A stretch of 64,000 nucleotides of DNA. Origin: Tenacibaculum dicentrarchi (GTDB lineage Bacteria > Bacteroidota > Bacteroidia > Flavobacteriales > Flavobacteriaceae). Positions 32,081 to 44,186 of this stretch are shown piece by piece. Numbering within the stretch: the stretch's first letter is position 1; each line of letters starts with the position of its first letter. The stretch covers positions 849,501-913,500 of the forward strand of contig NZ_OZ038524.1 in assembly GCF_964036635.1 (NCBI RefSeq). Direction: 5' to 3'. The translations under genes were made by a program, and so were the position numbers. The notes under the pieces were generated by a model, which had not been told where the DNA came from, did no database searches, and saw nothing but the letters and a program-made list of their open reading frames with translations.

Positions 32081-34486
32081 ATGATAAATTATAAAAACTA
32101 TTTATTTACCTTAATTATTACTTTTATTTTAACATCTTTAAATATAAATGCTCAAGAATTTAAAGTTATTGATAATAAAGGAACTATAAACACCGTGTTT
32201 AAAAACCACGTAACCACAACCACAACATTAACAGCTCCTTCAAACCCAATAGTGGGTGATGTTTGGTTTAATAATGTTGATAGCAAAATAAAAGTATGGG
32301 ACGGAACTAATTGGAAAAAAATATCTGATACAAATAACCTTACTACAAATTTTTACAATGCAAATGGTAGCTTAACTTATCATAGAGTAATAACAGGAAG
32401 TACAGGGTCTGGTGGAAAATATGACCTTTCTTTTAACGACATAGGAAATTTTAAAGTATACACAGATGTAAATGAGATACTTAGTTCAGCCAAAACAACA
32501 ATAGGTTCTAGTGGAGATGATGTAACAATTACAGCCTTTGGAAATATATTATTAGATAATAATACAAGTATTACTAAAAGTCTCGGTATAGGTAAAAATC
32601 TTACTGTAGATGAAAATTTTCAAGTAAAAAAACAATTTATAGATGCTGGGAATAATGCAGGTGTGGCAGGGCAAATTTTATCGTCAACAGCAACAGGAAC
32701 TAATTGGATTGATAATACCAAAAATAAGGTAACTACAATTGCAACAGAACCTTTAAACCCTATCGAAGGTGATATTTGGTTTGATACTACAGCAAGCGAA
32801 ATTAAAATCTATGATGCTGATGAACCAATAAATACAAATCGTTGGAAAAAAATAACAGATACTAACAATCTTACTGAGAATGTATATACCACCAATGGAA
32901 TGTTAACTTCAGATAGACTAGTAACAGGTAAAACAAATTCATTTCGTTTTACAGATTTAACTAATTTTGATATAGATAACACTAATTATATTTCTTTAAA
33001 TTCAAAAGGTTATTTAGATTTAAGGGCTACTACTGGTATTAACGTAGTTAACCATACACGTTTTTTAGAATATATTACTGTAGATAAAGGTTATAAAGAT
33101 AGTACAGGAAGTCTTGGGGGAGCTGGGCAAATTTTATCATCAACAAGTACAGCTACAAAATGGGTAGACAATAGTGCTGAACATATAGGAACACTAGGTT
33201 CTATATTTTTTGCAGGAGCAGATGGAAAACCAACAGAAAATAATAATCAATTATTTTGGGATAATACCAATAATCGTTTACAAATAGGTAGTACTTTATC
33301 TGGAACAAACAAAGTTACAGTACAAGGCGCAATAAGGTCACAAGGATATAATAATTCTAATGGAACAGTTGGGCAACCTTCTTATAGGTTTTCTAGTGAT
33401 TCAAATACAGGAATGTACCGTATTGCTGCCGATCAATTAGGTTTTTCAACTGCTGGAGTAAATGCCTTATTAATAGATGATACACAGAATATTAATATAC
33501 CTAAAAATTTATCAGTAACAGGTACTTTTGCTGATACAAGTGGTGATGTTGGTACAAATGGACAAATTTTAACATCAACAACTTCAGGTACTAATTGGAT
33601 TGATAATCCTGCATTAAATAACTGGTTAACCACAGGGAATTCAGGAACAACAACAGCTAATTTTTTAGGAACGACCGATGATAAAAAAATGCAAATACGT
33701 TCAAATAATATTTCGATATTAGAATTTGGTCGTAGGCAAACATTAGGCTTAACGCAACCATATCCAGATTATACTGATAATAATCAATCTGTAGTACATG
33801 TTAGAGGTATTAACGGAGTTTCTGCTTTACAATTTCAGGCAAGTGGTACGAATTTTTATAAGCCAATGTTTTTTACCACACCAAATGGAAGCTTTAGGTT
33901 GAAAGGAAGTTCTGGTGAAACAGATTTTTTCGAAATTGGTTCTGCAGGTCCTAATAATCAGGGGCGTTTAGAGTTTGTAATTGGTGATGATGGCGATGAA
34001 CCAATAGTTTTTAAAAGATATGATTACAGAGGTGCTAAATTTCATAGAGAGTTATTCCGTGTTCAAGGTAGCAACGCCACACAAAATGCTAAGACGAGAT
34101 TTGGTATTAATTTAAATCAGCAAGAGGTACCTATTTCGAGTAATTTAAATACGAACTATAATGATGCTTCTTTTAATAAAGCTAATTCTACTTTTCAAGT
34201 AGTTGGTTCTATTTCAAAATCAATAATAAGTACTAATACAGATTTTACTCTGACAGAAGACCACTATACCTTGATTGCTAAAAATGAGTCAAACACTAGA
34301 ACTATAACCTTACCTGCTGCTAGTAGTGTTACAGGGCGTATTTATATTATAAAAACAAATTGGTATCGAGGAGTGAACTTAAATATCACTTATATAACAA
34401 GAACAACTAATACAACTAATTCTATACCAAGGCAAACTACAGTTCAATTACAATCTGATGGAACTGATTGGCAGCAAATAAATTAA
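32081..34486 (+). CDS. Large exported surface protein with repeated modules
   Basis: The start is placed at ATG 32081 (MINYKNYLFTLIITF), since the upstream extension begins with TTG and would break the signal peptide. It has 801 residues: a signal peptide ending INAQ, FKVIDNKGTINTV, then three variants of a module ending in GQILSS-T-T-WIDN or WVDN. A further distal part has NTGMYRIAADQLGFSTAGVNA, as in tail-fibre-like proteins of Bacteroidota, and a C-terminal TITLPAASSVTGRIYIIK stretch. The structure should be an elongated, repetitive fibre. Confidence 0.83.
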   Translation: MINYKNYLFTLIITFILTSLNINAQEFKVIDNKGTINTVFKNHVTTTTTLTAPSNPIVGDVWFNNVDSKIKVWDGTNWKKISDTNNLTTNFYNANGSLTYHRVITGSTGSGGKYDLSFNDIGNFKVYTDVNEILSSAKTTIGSSGDDVTITAFGNILLDNNTSITKSLGIGKNLTVDENFQVKKQFIDAGNNAGVAGQILSSTATGTNWIDNTKNKVTTIATEPLNPIEGDIWFDTTASEIKIYDADEPINTNRWKKITDTNNLTENVYTTNGMLTSDRLVTGKTNSFRFTDLTNFDIDNTNYISLNSKGYLDLRATTGINVVNHTRFLEYITVDKGYKDSTGSLGGAGQILSSTSTATKWVDNSAEHIGTLGSIFFAGADGKPTENNNQLFWDNTNNRLQIGSTLSGTNKVTVQGAIRSQGYNNSNGTVGQPSYRFSSDSNTGMYRIAADQLGFSTAGVNALLIDDTQNINIPKNLSVTGTFADTSGDVGTNGQILTSTTSGTNWIDNPALNNWLTTGNSGTTTANFLGTTDDKKMQIRSNNISILEFGRRQTLGLTQPYPDYTDNNQSVVHVRGINGVSALQFQASGTNFYKPMFFTTPNGSFRLKGSSGETDFFEIGSAGPNNQGRLEFVIGDDGDEPIVFKRYDYRGAKFHRELFRVQGSNATQNAKTRFGINLNQQEVPISSNLNTNYNDASFNKANSTFQVVGSISKSIISTNTDFTLTEDHYTLIAKNESNTRTITLPAASSVTGRIYIIKTNWYRGVNLNITYITRTTNTTNSIPRQTTVQLQSDGTDWQQIN

Positions 34487-34506
34487 TTTTCACATATATT
34501 AATAGT

Positions 34507-35655
34507 ATGAAAAACTTACTTTTTATCATTTTATCCACTACAGTAACCTTTGCTCAAACGGCATTTAAAAATATGGGTACTATTCAGTTACATGATGATG
34601 CAAATATTGCTTTTCATACCAATTTAATTAATGATGGAAGTTTTGAAAATAACAAAGGAACAGTAGGTTTTTATAGTGATACCGAAAAGTTGATAGTTTC
34701 AGGAGTTAAAAAAGCGACTTTTTATAATGTAGAAATTGATGTTGTAAATAATTTGGAGTTAGAAAGTTCACTAGCCCTTACTAATGAATTAAGTTTTATT
34801 AATGGAAAAGTTGTTACAGATAAAAATAATCTAGCTATTTCTTTAGAATTTAATAAACATCGTTTTTATGCAGGTGAAAACGATAATAATCATATTAACG
34901 GTTATGCAATGCTAAGAAGTAAAGGAACTGATGAATTTATATTTCCAATTGGAGATAGCGACAATCTGCGCCCAATGATATTACCTATTCAAAACAAGCA
35001 AAACACTTTTTTAGGTGCTTATTTTTATGAAGACCCAAATATGCCAACAACTTTTTCTGAAACTTTTTTAACAGATAGTAAGCAAGTCTTTATTGATAAT
35101 GTTAGTAAAACAGAATTTTGGGATTTAAACGGTGCATCAAATACAAGTGTTACTCTGACCTGGAATGATCGTAGTGATGTAGCTATGCTATCAAAAAATA
35201 GTCTTGAAAAATTAAGAGTTGTAGGTTGGAGTAATATAAATAGCCAATGGGAAGACCTCGGTGCAGCCGAAATAACAGGAAATTTAACAGAAGGATCGGT
35301 AACATCAAATAGTTTTGTTCCTGATAATTATCAAATTATAACCTTAGCATCGGGCTTTGCTGATTCAAATAATATAAACCTTTTGATATCACCAAATGGC
35401 GATACAAAAAATGAAACATTAGTTTTTAGAAACTTAACAAAATACGATAGCAATAGTTTAGAAATTTTTAACCGTTGGGGTAATCTTGTTTATAATACAG
35501 AGAATTATAAAAATGATTGGACAGGAGAATCTACGGGTAGTTTTGTAGTAAATTCCAAAGATAAATTACCTGCGGGTACGTATTTTTACATCTTAAAATA
35601 TGTAGTTCACGGAGTTTCTAAAACACAAAAAGGGTGGGTTTATATTAATAGGTAA
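34507..35655 (+). CDS. Exported protein with gliding-motility/T9SS C-terminal domain
   Basis: I start at ATG 34507 (MKNLLFIILSTTVTFAQ), giving 382 residues with a signal peptide. The last 90 residues are a CHU_C/gliding-motility-type domain: LLISPNGDTKNETLVFRNL, LEIFNRWGNLVYNTENYKNDWTG, and LPAGTYFYILKYV. Such domains target proteins for type IX secretion and surface attachment. The upstream part contains MILPIQNKQNTFLGAYFYED and no enzyme motif. It is last in the surface-protein run and could anchor the others at the cell surface. Confidence 0.88.
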   Translation: MKNLLFIILSTTVTFAQTAFKNMGTIQLHDDANIAFHTNLINDGSFENNKGTVGFYSDTEKLIVSGVKKATFYNVEIDVVNNLELESSLALTNELSFINGKVVTDKNNLAISLEFNKHRFYAGENDNNHINGYAMLRSKGTDEFIFPIGDSDNLRPMILPIQNKQNTFLGAYFYEDPNMPTTFSETFLTDSKQVFIDNVSKTEFWDLNGASNTSVTLTWNDRSDVAMLSKNSLEKLRVVGWSNINSQWEDLGAAEITGNLTEGSVTSNSFVPDNYQIITLASGFADSNNINLLISPNGDTKNETLVFRNLTKYDSNSLEIFNRWGNLVYNTENYKNDWTGESTGSFVVNSKDKLPAGTYFYILKYVVHGVSKTQKGWVYINR

Positions 35656-35686
35656 ATATATTTTAATTTTTGTACTAAATAAATTT

Positions 35687-35716
35687 AAAAAGCAGATGAA
35701 TATTCATCTGCTTTTT
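35687..35716. terminator. Bidirectional terminator between surface genes and icd
   Basis: AAAAGCAGATGAA and TTCATCTGCTTTT form a perfect stem with a TA loop, flanked by A and T runs. It can stop both the rightward surface operon and the leftward icd transcript. Confidence 0.88.
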
Positions 35717-35740
35717 TTATGTTAAATATAAAAATGATTC

Positions 35741-37969
<2,229 letters not shown>

Positions 37970-38120
37970 TCAGTTTTTTAACGCGCTGTTATTAAAACAA
38001 GCACAGTTATTATTAATTTATTGAAGTATTGCAAATTTAAGAATTAGAAATGATTTTTTTGATGCAAAAATGTTAATAGTTAGGGTGCTTTATTATCGAT
38101 ATGATAAAATATTTAAAACA

Positions 38121-38154
38121 AAAAAAGCGTTGTGAAAAATCACAACGCTTTTTT
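38121..38154 (-). terminator. Intrinsic terminator after rplS
   Basis: A 15-bp perfect stem, AAAAAAGCGTTGTGA and TCACAACGCTTTTTT, with a 4-base loop and a T-run on the minus strand. Confidence 0.9.
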
Positions 38155-38178
38155 ATAAGTTGAATAAAAAAGTTATTT

Positions 38179-38526
38179 CTAACTTCTTCTTTCTTTAATT
38201 CTTGCTTTCTTACCAGTAAGGTCTCTAAAGTAAAAGATACGAGCTCTACGTACTTTACCTTGTTTATTTACTTCAATTTTTTGAATAGCAGGTAAGTTAA
38301 TAGGGAAGATACGTTCTACTCCTACAGTACCAGACATTTTTCTGATAGTAAAAGTTTCAGAAGCACCAACACCTCTTTTTTGAATAACTACACCTCTAAA
38401 AAACTGCGTACGAGTTTTACTTCCTTCCTTAATTTCGTAGTACACAGTAATAGTGTCTCCAGCTGCAAATTGAGGTAATTCGTTTCTTGTTACAAATTCG
38501 TCTTGAACAAACTTTACTAAATCCAT
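38179..38526 (-). CDS. rplS: 50S ribosomal protein L19
   Basis: I start at ATG 38524-38526 (MDLVKFVQDEFV), giving 115 residues, the normal L19 length. Diagnostic parts are FAAGDTITVYYEIKEGSKTR, FRGVVIQKRG, and VGVERIFPINLPAIQKIEV, and it ends with the basic ARIFYFRDLTGKKARIKE. It contacts the 30S subunit at the subunit interface. It is downstream of trmD in the leftward direction, as is common across bacteria. Confidence 0.96.
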   Translation of the reverse strand: MDLVKFVQDEFVTRNELPQFAAGDTITVYYEIKEGSKTRTQFFRGVVIQKRGVGASETFTIRKMSGTVGVERIFPINLPAIQKIEVNKQGKVRRARIFYFRDLTGKKARIKERRS

Positions 38527-38708
38527 CGTAATAATATTTATTTTTGTTTTATAAAACAACGTACACGATTATCGTCAGAGGTTAATTTATGCGTGCAAAA
38601 TTAATCAAAAAATTATAAAATACTAACTTTTGTTTAATAATATTTTGGCACCTAATTATTTGTTAATTAGTAATTAACAAAATTTATATCGTGTAAATAA
38701 TTTTTAAA

Positions 38709-39386
38709 TTATTCATCTAATAAATCAGGACGTATATTTTTGGTGTGTTTATAGGCTTTTTCGCTTCTCCATTCTTCTATTTTAGGAAAATTACCCGATA
38801 ATAATATTTCAGGAACTTTCATTCCGTCATATTCTGCGGGTCTTGTATAAACTGGTGGCGATAATAAATTATCTTGAAAAGAATCTGTTAAAGCAGATTG
38901 TTCATCACCTAAAACCCCAGGGATTAAACGCACAACAGCATCACATAAAATGGCAGCTGCTAATTCTCCACCTGTTAAAACATAATCGCCAATAGAAATT
39001 TCTTTGGTAATAAATCGGTCACGAACACGTTGGTCAACACCTTTATAATGTCCTGTTAAAATAATAATATTTTCTTTTAACGAAAGCGTATTTGCTATTG
39101 ATTGATTTAATGTTTTAGCATCTGGAGTCATATAAATGACTTCGTCATATGTTCTTTCAGCTTGTAATTTAGAAATACAAGCATCAATCGGTTCAATCAT
39201 TAAAACCATACCAGCGCCACCACCAAATTGGGTGTCATCTAGTTTTTTGTAAGAGCCAATTCCGTAATCACGTAAATTATGAAAATGAATTTCGGCTAAA
39301 CCTTTGTCAATGGCACGTTTCATCATTGAATGTTCAAACGGGCTTTTTAATAAATCGGGTGCTAGGGTAATAATATCTATTCGCAT
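38709..39386 (-). CDS. trmD: tRNA (guanine37-N1)-methyltransferase
   Basis: The 225-residue product has the SPOUT-fold hallmarks [29 protein letters not shown], and the knot segment [17 protein letters not shown]. It also has [13 protein letters not shown] with the catalytic Asp. It methylates G37 next to the anticodon to prevent frameshifting. It precedes rplS on the same strand; the 38527-38708 spacer is AT-rich. Confidence 0.97.
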   Translation of the reverse strand: MRIDIITLAPDLLKSPFEHSMMKRAIDKGLAEIHFHNLRDYGIGSYKKLDDTQFGGGAGMVLMIEPIDACISKLQAERTYDEVIYMTPDAKTLNQSIANTLSLKENIIILTGHYKGVDQRVRDRFITKEISIGDYVLTGGELAAAILCDAVVRLIPGVLGDEQSALTDSFQDNLLSPPVYTRPAEYDGMKVPEILLSGNFPKIEEWRSEKAYKHTKNIRPDLLDE

Positions 39387-39416
39387 GTTGGCAAAGATAT
39401 ATTTTTTAAAGTAAAA

Positions 39417-40277
39417 TTAACAACCAAATATTTTTTTGAATTTCTTCGGAAGTTCTTTTGTAATTATGAGTTGTTTTTTTGTAAATGGATGTTCAAATTG
39501 TAGGGTAGAAGCGTGTAAATACAATCCTTTTCCATTTAGTATAAATCCATCTAAAAAATGTTCTTTATCGCCTAAAATTGGACTTTTTATAGCTAATAAA
39601 TGTTTTCTTAATTGATGTTTTCTTCCTGTTTTGGGCGATAATTCAACAAGGTTTAATATTTTAAATCGTTCAGAAATAACTGATTTTATTAATTTATAAG
39701 ATGTTTGAGCTTTTTTATCATCAATAGGAAAATCAATAATTCCGTTATTTTCTATTTTTCCGATACTTATTGCATGGTATTTTTTTTGAATTTTTTTATC
39801 CTCAAATAATTTATTTAAAGCGATGATGCTCGAACTTGTTTTTCCGATAAGTAAAAGTCCGCTTGTTGGATAATCTAATCGATGCACAGGTCGTGGACGT
39901 GTTGCATCTTCCAAAGGGCTTTTTTTGATGTTTTGCAGTAGTGCATTATCAATAGTTGCAAACGAATTTCCACTAACTAAAATACCTGCAGGTTTATAAA
40001 TAACAGCTAAATAATCATCTTCAAAAAGAACTTCTAAAGGAAATTTAAATTGTTTAAAAGTGGTTTCTTCGCTAATTTTATACAATTCTATTTTTTCATT
40101 TCCATGGATAAATAGAGCCGTAGTTGCAATTTTACCATCGACAAAAACTAACTTTTTTTTAATTGCTTTTTTGAATCCCGATTTTGTTGGAATAGTTTTA
40201 AAAATTCCAGTTCCGTATTCTTGTAATCGAATAGGTTTTTCTAATACGGGAGTTTGATGTGTTTCTGATAAAATCAT
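39417..40277 (-). CDS. RluA-family pseudouridine synthase
   Basis: The 286-residue product has the RluA/RsuA catalytic motif HRLDYPTSGLLL, with the catalytic aspartate, preceded by YLAVIYKPAGILVSG. It ends with LSPKTGRKHQLRKHL, the substrate-binding stretch. It isomerises uridine in rRNA or tRNA; the exact target cannot be read from the sequence. The start overlaps the end of the upstream AcpH-like gene by four bases. Confidence 0.93.
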   Translation of the reverse strand: MILSETHQTPVLEKPIRLQEYGTGIFKTIPTKSGFKKAIKKKLVFVDGKIATTALFIHGNEKIELYKISEETTFKQFKFPLEVLFEDDYLAVIYKPAGILVSGNSFATIDNALLQNIKKSPLEDATRPRPVHRLDYPTSGLLLIGKTSSSIIALNKLFEDKKIQKKYHAISIGKIENNGIIDFPIDDKKAQTSYKLIKSVISERFKILNLVELSPKTGRKHQLRKHLLAIKSPILGDKEHFLDGFILNGKGLYLHASTLQFEHPFTKKQLIITKELPKKFKKIFGC

Positions 40278-40858
40278 ATTTCAGCAATTTGTATATTACA
40301 AAAATCACGTAATTCTTGAAAAAATAAAGTAAAATCTTGTTCAAATAAATGATAATGAATTGCTAAATCTTCAGAAGCTAAATTCATTTGAGATTTTCCT
40401 TTTGTACGTCTGTTTATTCCGTTTAAAACTTCTTGAATTCCATTGATAAATTGATAATTATACAACCAATTATATTTTACCATACTAGGGAGTAAATTTT
40501 GTGTTTTTTCGGGAAGCCTTGAATTATTTTTTTCTAACAATTTGTAGACAGAATTTACATAAATATCTAAAGGAATAGCCGAATATGTAGTCCAGTTTTT
40601 GGCTAAAAAATGGTCGAAAAAAATGTCAATAATTACGCCATCGTAATGTCCGTAACGCTCGTGTAATCTTCGTTTACTTTTTCTAACAATTTTGTGCGCA
40701 TCGGTATAAGTATCTATTTTACGATGTAAAATAATACCTTTTTGAATATTTTCTTTAAAATGAGAAAATTTATTACCATTAATATGGTCAGCAATAAAAT
40801 TACCAATCATTAATTCGGTGTTATTTCCAGATAAATATAAATGTGATAAAAGATTCAT
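40274..40858 (-). CDS. acpH: ACP phosphodiesterase-like protein (AcpH, DUF479)
   Basis: I start at ATG 40856-40858 (MNLLSHLYLSGN), giving 194 residues. The start MNLLSHLYLSGNNTELMIGNFIAD and the metal-binding HRKIDTYTDAH and YDGVIIDIFFDHFLAKNW motifs match the AcpH family. The family cleaves the phosphopantetheine arm from acyl carrier protein; activity here is inferred. It overlaps the pseudouridine synthase gene. Confidence 0.9.
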   Translation of the reverse strand: MNLLSHLYLSGNNTELMIGNFIADHINGNKFSHFKENIQKGIILHRKIDTYTDAHKIVRKSKRRLHERYGHYDGVIIDIFFDHFLAKNWTTYSAIPLDIYVNSVYKLLEKNNSRLPEKTQNLLPSMVKYNWLYNYQFINGIQEVLNGINRRTKGKSQMNLASEDLAIHYHLFEQDFTLFFQELRDFCNIQIAEI

Positions 40859-40874
40859 AGCGTAAATGTAAACA

Positions 40875-40905
40875 AAAAACCACAACGTTATCTGTTGTGG
40901 TTTTT
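40875..40905 (-). terminator. Terminator after pepD
   Basis: AAAAACCACAAC (40875-40886) pairs with GTTGTGGTTTTT (40894-40905), with a 7-base loop. It lies directly downstream of pepD on the minus strand. Confidence 0.85.
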
Positions 40906-40922
40906 AAGTTTTTTATTGATAA

Positions 40923-42386
40923 TTAATTTTTACTAGGAATATTCTTTAAAATTTCTAATAAAAATTTCCAATATTTTTGTGTTGATGAAATCTGTGCACA
41001 TTCATCAGGAGAGTGTGGTCCTCTAATGTTTGGACCGAAAGAAATCATATCCATTTCAGGATAATTCTGTCCTAAAAGTCCACATTCTAAACCTGCATGA
41101 CAAGCCGCTACATTAGGTTGTTCGTTATGTAATTCTATATATAATTTTTCAACTATCTTTAAAATTTCAGAATCTAAGTTAGGTAACCAACCAGGATACG
41201 AACCAGAAAATTCAACATCAAAACCAGCTAATTCATAAGCTGAACGTATTGAGTTTGCTAAATCCCATTTATTACTTTCTGATGAAGAACGAGTTAAACA
41301 AGCAATTCTTATTTTTCCTTCTTTAGCAGTAACACGAGCAATATTGTTAGAGGTTTCTACTAATCCTTCAATATCAGGACTCATACGATATACACCGTTT
41401 AAAGCTGTGTACATTGCTTTAATAAATCCTTCTTGAACGCCTAAATCTATAACATGTTTAGGAGTTTCAGTTTCTTCTAATTCAATTGATAAATTAGGTT
41501 CTATTTTTGAAAATTCAGCTTTAATCGTATTTATTAATTTTTCAATTTCAAATAAGAAAGGTTCTTTTGAGATAGTATCAACAACTACAGTTGAAAAACT
41601 TTCACGAGGAATAGCGTTACGTAAACTACCTCCGTTTATATCAGCAACACGTAAACCAAAGTTTGTGAAACCATCAAATAATAAACGATTCATTATTTTG
41701 TTGGCATTTCCTAAACCTTTAATAATATCCATTCCTGAATGTCCTCCTTTTAAGCCTGTAATAGCAATTTCAAAAGCAGTTGTATTTTCAGGAGTAGCTT
41801 CTTTAGTATATGTTCTTGTAGCGGTAACATCTACACCACCTGCACAACCCATACTAATTTCATCATCATCTTCGGTATCTAAATTTAATAAGATTTCACT
41901 TTTTAAAATACCTCCTTCTAAGCCCATTGCACCAGTCATACCAGTTTCTTCATCAATAGTAAATAAAGCTTCAATAGCAGGATGTGCAATTTCTGAAGAT
42001 TCTAAAATAGCCATAATTGAGGCAACTCCTAAGCCGTTATCGGCACCTAAAGTAGTTCCCTTAGCTCTTACCCAATCACCATCAACAAACATTTTAATTC
42101 CTTCTGTATCAAAATCGAAAATAGTGTCAGCATTTTTTTGATGTACCATATCTAAATGACTTTGTAATACAATCATTTTACGGTTTTCCATGCCTAAAGA
42201 AGCTGGCTTGCGAATAATTACGTTTCCAACCTTATCGACCATTGTTTCTAATTGCAATTTTTCACCAAAATCAACCATAAATTGGATAATTTTTTCTTCT
42301 TTTTTAGAGGGACGGGGTACGGCATTTAAGTCGGCAAAATTCTTCCAAACAGCTTTAGGCTCTAAGTTTCTTATTTCTGAATTCAT
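40923..42386 (-). CDS. pepD: Aminoacyl-histidine dipeptidase (M20)
   Basis: I start at ATG 42384-42386 (MNSEIRNLEPKA), giving 487 residues, as the upstream 36 residues are not PepD-like. Signatures are LQSHLDMVHQKN with the metal His, TTLGADNGLGVASIMAIL, LFTIDEETGMTGAMGL with the catalytic Glu, and GCAGGVDV. It ends with FGPNIRGPHSPDE. It is a metal-dependent peptidase for Xaa-His dipeptides and cysteinylglycine in the cytoplasm. Confidence 0.95.
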   Translation of the reverse strand: MNSEIRNLEPKAVWKNFADLNAVPRPSKKEEKIIQFMVDFGEKLQLETMVDKVGNVIIRKPASLGMENRKMIVLQSHLDMVHQKNADTIFDFDTEGIKMFVDGDWVRAKGTTLGADNGLGVASIMAILESSEIAHPAIEALFTIDEETGMTGAMGLEGGILKSEILLNLDTEDDDEISMGCAGGVDVTATRTYTKEATPENTTAFEIAITGLKGGHSGMDIIKGLGNANKIMNRLLFDGFTNFGLRVADINGGSLRNAIPRESFSTVVVDTISKEPFLFEIEKLINTIKAEFSKIEPNLSIELEETETPKHVIDLGVQEGFIKAMYTALNGVYRMSPDIEGLVETSNNIARVTAKEGKIRIACLTRSSSESNKWDLANSIRSAYELAGFDVEFSGSYPGWLPNLDSEILKIVEKLYIELHNEQPNVAACHAGLECGLLGQNYPEMDMISFGPNIRGPHSPDECAQISSTQKYWKFLLEILKNIPSKN

Positions 42387-42466
42387 TGTAAATTGTTTGT
42401 TTAAATGTAAATAACAAAGATACTTTTTTAAACTGATATATTTTAGTGATGCTATTTGAAAAATTG

Positions 42467-42481
42467 TAAATTTGCAGTATG
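42467..42481 (+). promoter_or_regulatory. Promoter -7 element abutting recR start
   Basis: TAAATTTG (42467-42474) is a good Bacteroidota -7 element, only four bases before the recR ATG (42479-42481). If functional, the transcript would be leaderless or nearly so. No TTG with normal spacing was found upstream. Confidence 0.45.
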
Positions 42482-43099
42482 GATTTTTCTTCAAAATTAC
42501 TAGAAAAAGCAGTCGAAGAGGTTAGTAGATTGCCAGGAATAGGTAAGCGAACGGCACTTCGTTTAGTCTTACATTTATTAAAACAACCCGCTGAAAATAC
42601 GAGTTATTTAACAAGTGCTTTAACGCATTTACGAAACGATGTAAAAACGTGTAAAAAATGTCATAATATTTCAGATACACTATTGTGTGAAATATGTAAT
42701 AACCCGAATAGAAATGCTAGTGTTGTATGTGTTGTTGAAGATCTTCGAGATGTAATGGCTATTGAAAGTACAGCACAATTTAGAGGGGTGTATCATGTTT
42801 TGGGCGGTAAAATTTCGCCCATTGAAGGTATTGGACCTCAAAATTTAGAAATAGCATCTTTGATAAATAAAGTTAAAAAAGGCGAAGTAAAAGAATTGAT
42901 TTTTGCTTTGAGTGCAACTATGGAAGGCGATACTACAAACTTTTATATTTATAAGCAAATAGAAGGCTGTAATATAGCAATCTCTACCATTGCTAGAGGA
43001 ATTTCGGTGGGCGACGAATTAGAATATGCTGATGAGATTACTTTAGGTAGGTCTATTGTGAATCGTATTCCTTTTGAAGATTCAATAAAATTAGGATAA
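42479..43099 (+). CDS. recR: Recombination mediator RecR
   Basis: The 206-residue product has the helix-hairpin-helix start [17 protein letters not shown]. It has the zinc-finger block [16 protein letters not shown] and a Toprim domain starting [14 protein letters not shown]. The H-V-L-G-G motif near [12 protein letters not shown] is the conserved core. RecR with RecO loads RecA at gapped DNA. The gene is divergent from pepD. Confidence 0.96.
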   Translation: MDFSSKLLEKAVEEVSRLPGIGKRTALRLVLHLLKQPAENTSYLTSALTHLRNDVKTCKKCHNISDTLLCEICNNPNRNASVVCVVEDLRDVMAIESTAQFRGVYHVLGGKISPIEGIGPQNLEIASLINKVKKGEVKELIFALSATMEGDTTNFYIYKQIEGCNIAISTIARGISVGDELEYADEITLGRSIVNRIPFEDSIKLG

Positions 43100-43133
43100 A
43101 AAAATCCGAAATTTTTAAATTTCGGATTTTTTT
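43098..43133. terminator. Bidirectional terminator, recR / lipoprotein
   Basis: AAAAAAATCCGAAATTT and AAATTTCGGATTTTTTT pair perfectly around a 2-base loop, with T-runs on both strands. It separates the convergent recR and lipocalin-like gene. Confidence 0.85.
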
Positions 43134-43138
43134 ATGAA

Positions 43139-43555
43139 TTACTGTCTCTTGTAGGTTAATCCATTACTAGGAAAAGTAAATTCTTGTTTATCTTCAGAAA
43201 AATTAATATTTAAATCGTTACCATTACCTGTATGTTTATCTTTCTTAAAATTATAGGTATTATTTTCATTATTTTTCCAATAGCCTTTGTAAGATGATTT
43301 TTCATCCTTAGTACATAAATTATTGGTGTTATTGTAATCATTAAAAATGTAATGACCATTATTAATGAAGGTATAACTGTCCTTTTTTTGGCAAGTATCA
43401 GTTATAACTGTGGTGTTTTTGTGGGTTAATTTCCAAATGCCTATAAGAGGATCTTTGGTTTTTATTAGTTCTTCAGGAATTGGTATTTCATCACTTTTAG
43501 AAGCGCATGAACTAATTAAAATAATGCTAATAAATACTAAAAATATTTTTTTCAT
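43139..43555 (-). CDS. Lipocalin-like lipoprotein
   Basis: I start at ATG 43553-43555 (MKKIFLVFISIILISSC), giving 138 residues with a lipobox ISSC. The mature part has IGIWKLTHKNTT and YKGYWKNNENNTYNF, a small lipocalin-like (DUF5004-type) beta barrel found in Bacteroidota lipoproteins. The function is unknown; it would sit in the periplasm or outer membrane. Confidence 0.75.
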   Translation of the reverse strand: MKKIFLVFISIILISSCASKSDEIPIPEELIKTKDPLIGIWKLTHKNTTVITDTCQKKDSYTFINNGHYIFNDYNNTNNLCTKDEKSSYKGYWKNNENNTYNFKKDKHTGNGNDLNINFSEDKQEFTFPSNGLTYKRQ

Positions 43556-43592
43556 AATATTGTTTTTAATTCTTTTTGATGTCAAAAAAAAA

Positions 43593-44174
43593 TTATTTAT
43601 TCTGTTTTTTAAGTAATTCTTTATCTTGTTTGTCCCAAGATTTTTTAGCTCTTAGCTTTTTATAAAATTGAATTCCAAACATTAATAATACACCAAAAAG
43701 AATAATTCCTACAACTCCCCAAACCCAACTAATCGTGTTTTTTAAAACTACTAAAAAAACTACAGCAAATAAAATTACAGTTGGCGCTTCGTTAAGTATT
43801 CTTAGTTTTGTAGGGCTATAGTTTATTTCATCTCGCTGTAGTTCTTTATATATTTTATGACAAAATCCGTGATAAAAATATAAGGCTAAAACAAATGCTA
43901 ATTTAACATGCATCCAAGGTAATTCTAAATAAATAGGATTTTCTATAAGCATCCAAATAGCAAAAAAACTAGCTAAAAATAACGATGGCCAGGTAATAAT
44001 ATACCACAAACGCTTAGTCATTAATTTGTATTGCGTTTGTAAAATTCCCTTAGCTGTTTCGTCTTTTTTTTCGGCTTCTACATGATAAATAAATAAGCGT
44101 CCAACATAAAATAATCCTGCAAACCAAGTGACTACAAAAATAATATGTAGTGCTTTTATATATAAAAAATCCAT
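43593..44174 (-). CDS. hemJ: Protoporphyrinogen IX oxidase HemJ
   Basis: The 193-residue product has the HemJ pattern of four or five helices. It begins FLYIKALHIIFVVTWFAGLFYVGRLFIYHVEA, the conserved His-containing first helix, and later has LPWMHVKLAFVLALYFYHGFC. It performs the oxidation of protoporphyrinogen IX before ferrochelatase. Its location beside hemH and opposite the other hem genes supports the role. It is an integral membrane protein. Confidence 0.93.
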   Translation of the reverse strand: MDFLYIKALHIIFVVTWFAGLFYVGRLFIYHVEAEKKDETAKGILQTQYKLMTKRLWYIITWPSLFLASFFAIWMLIENPIYLELPWMHVKLAFVLALYFYHGFCHKIYKELQRDEINYSPTKLRILNEAPTVILFAVVFLVVLKNTISWVWGVVGIILFGVLLMFGIQFYKKLRAKKSWDKQDKELLKKQNK

Positions 44175-44186
44175 AATAAAAAAAAA

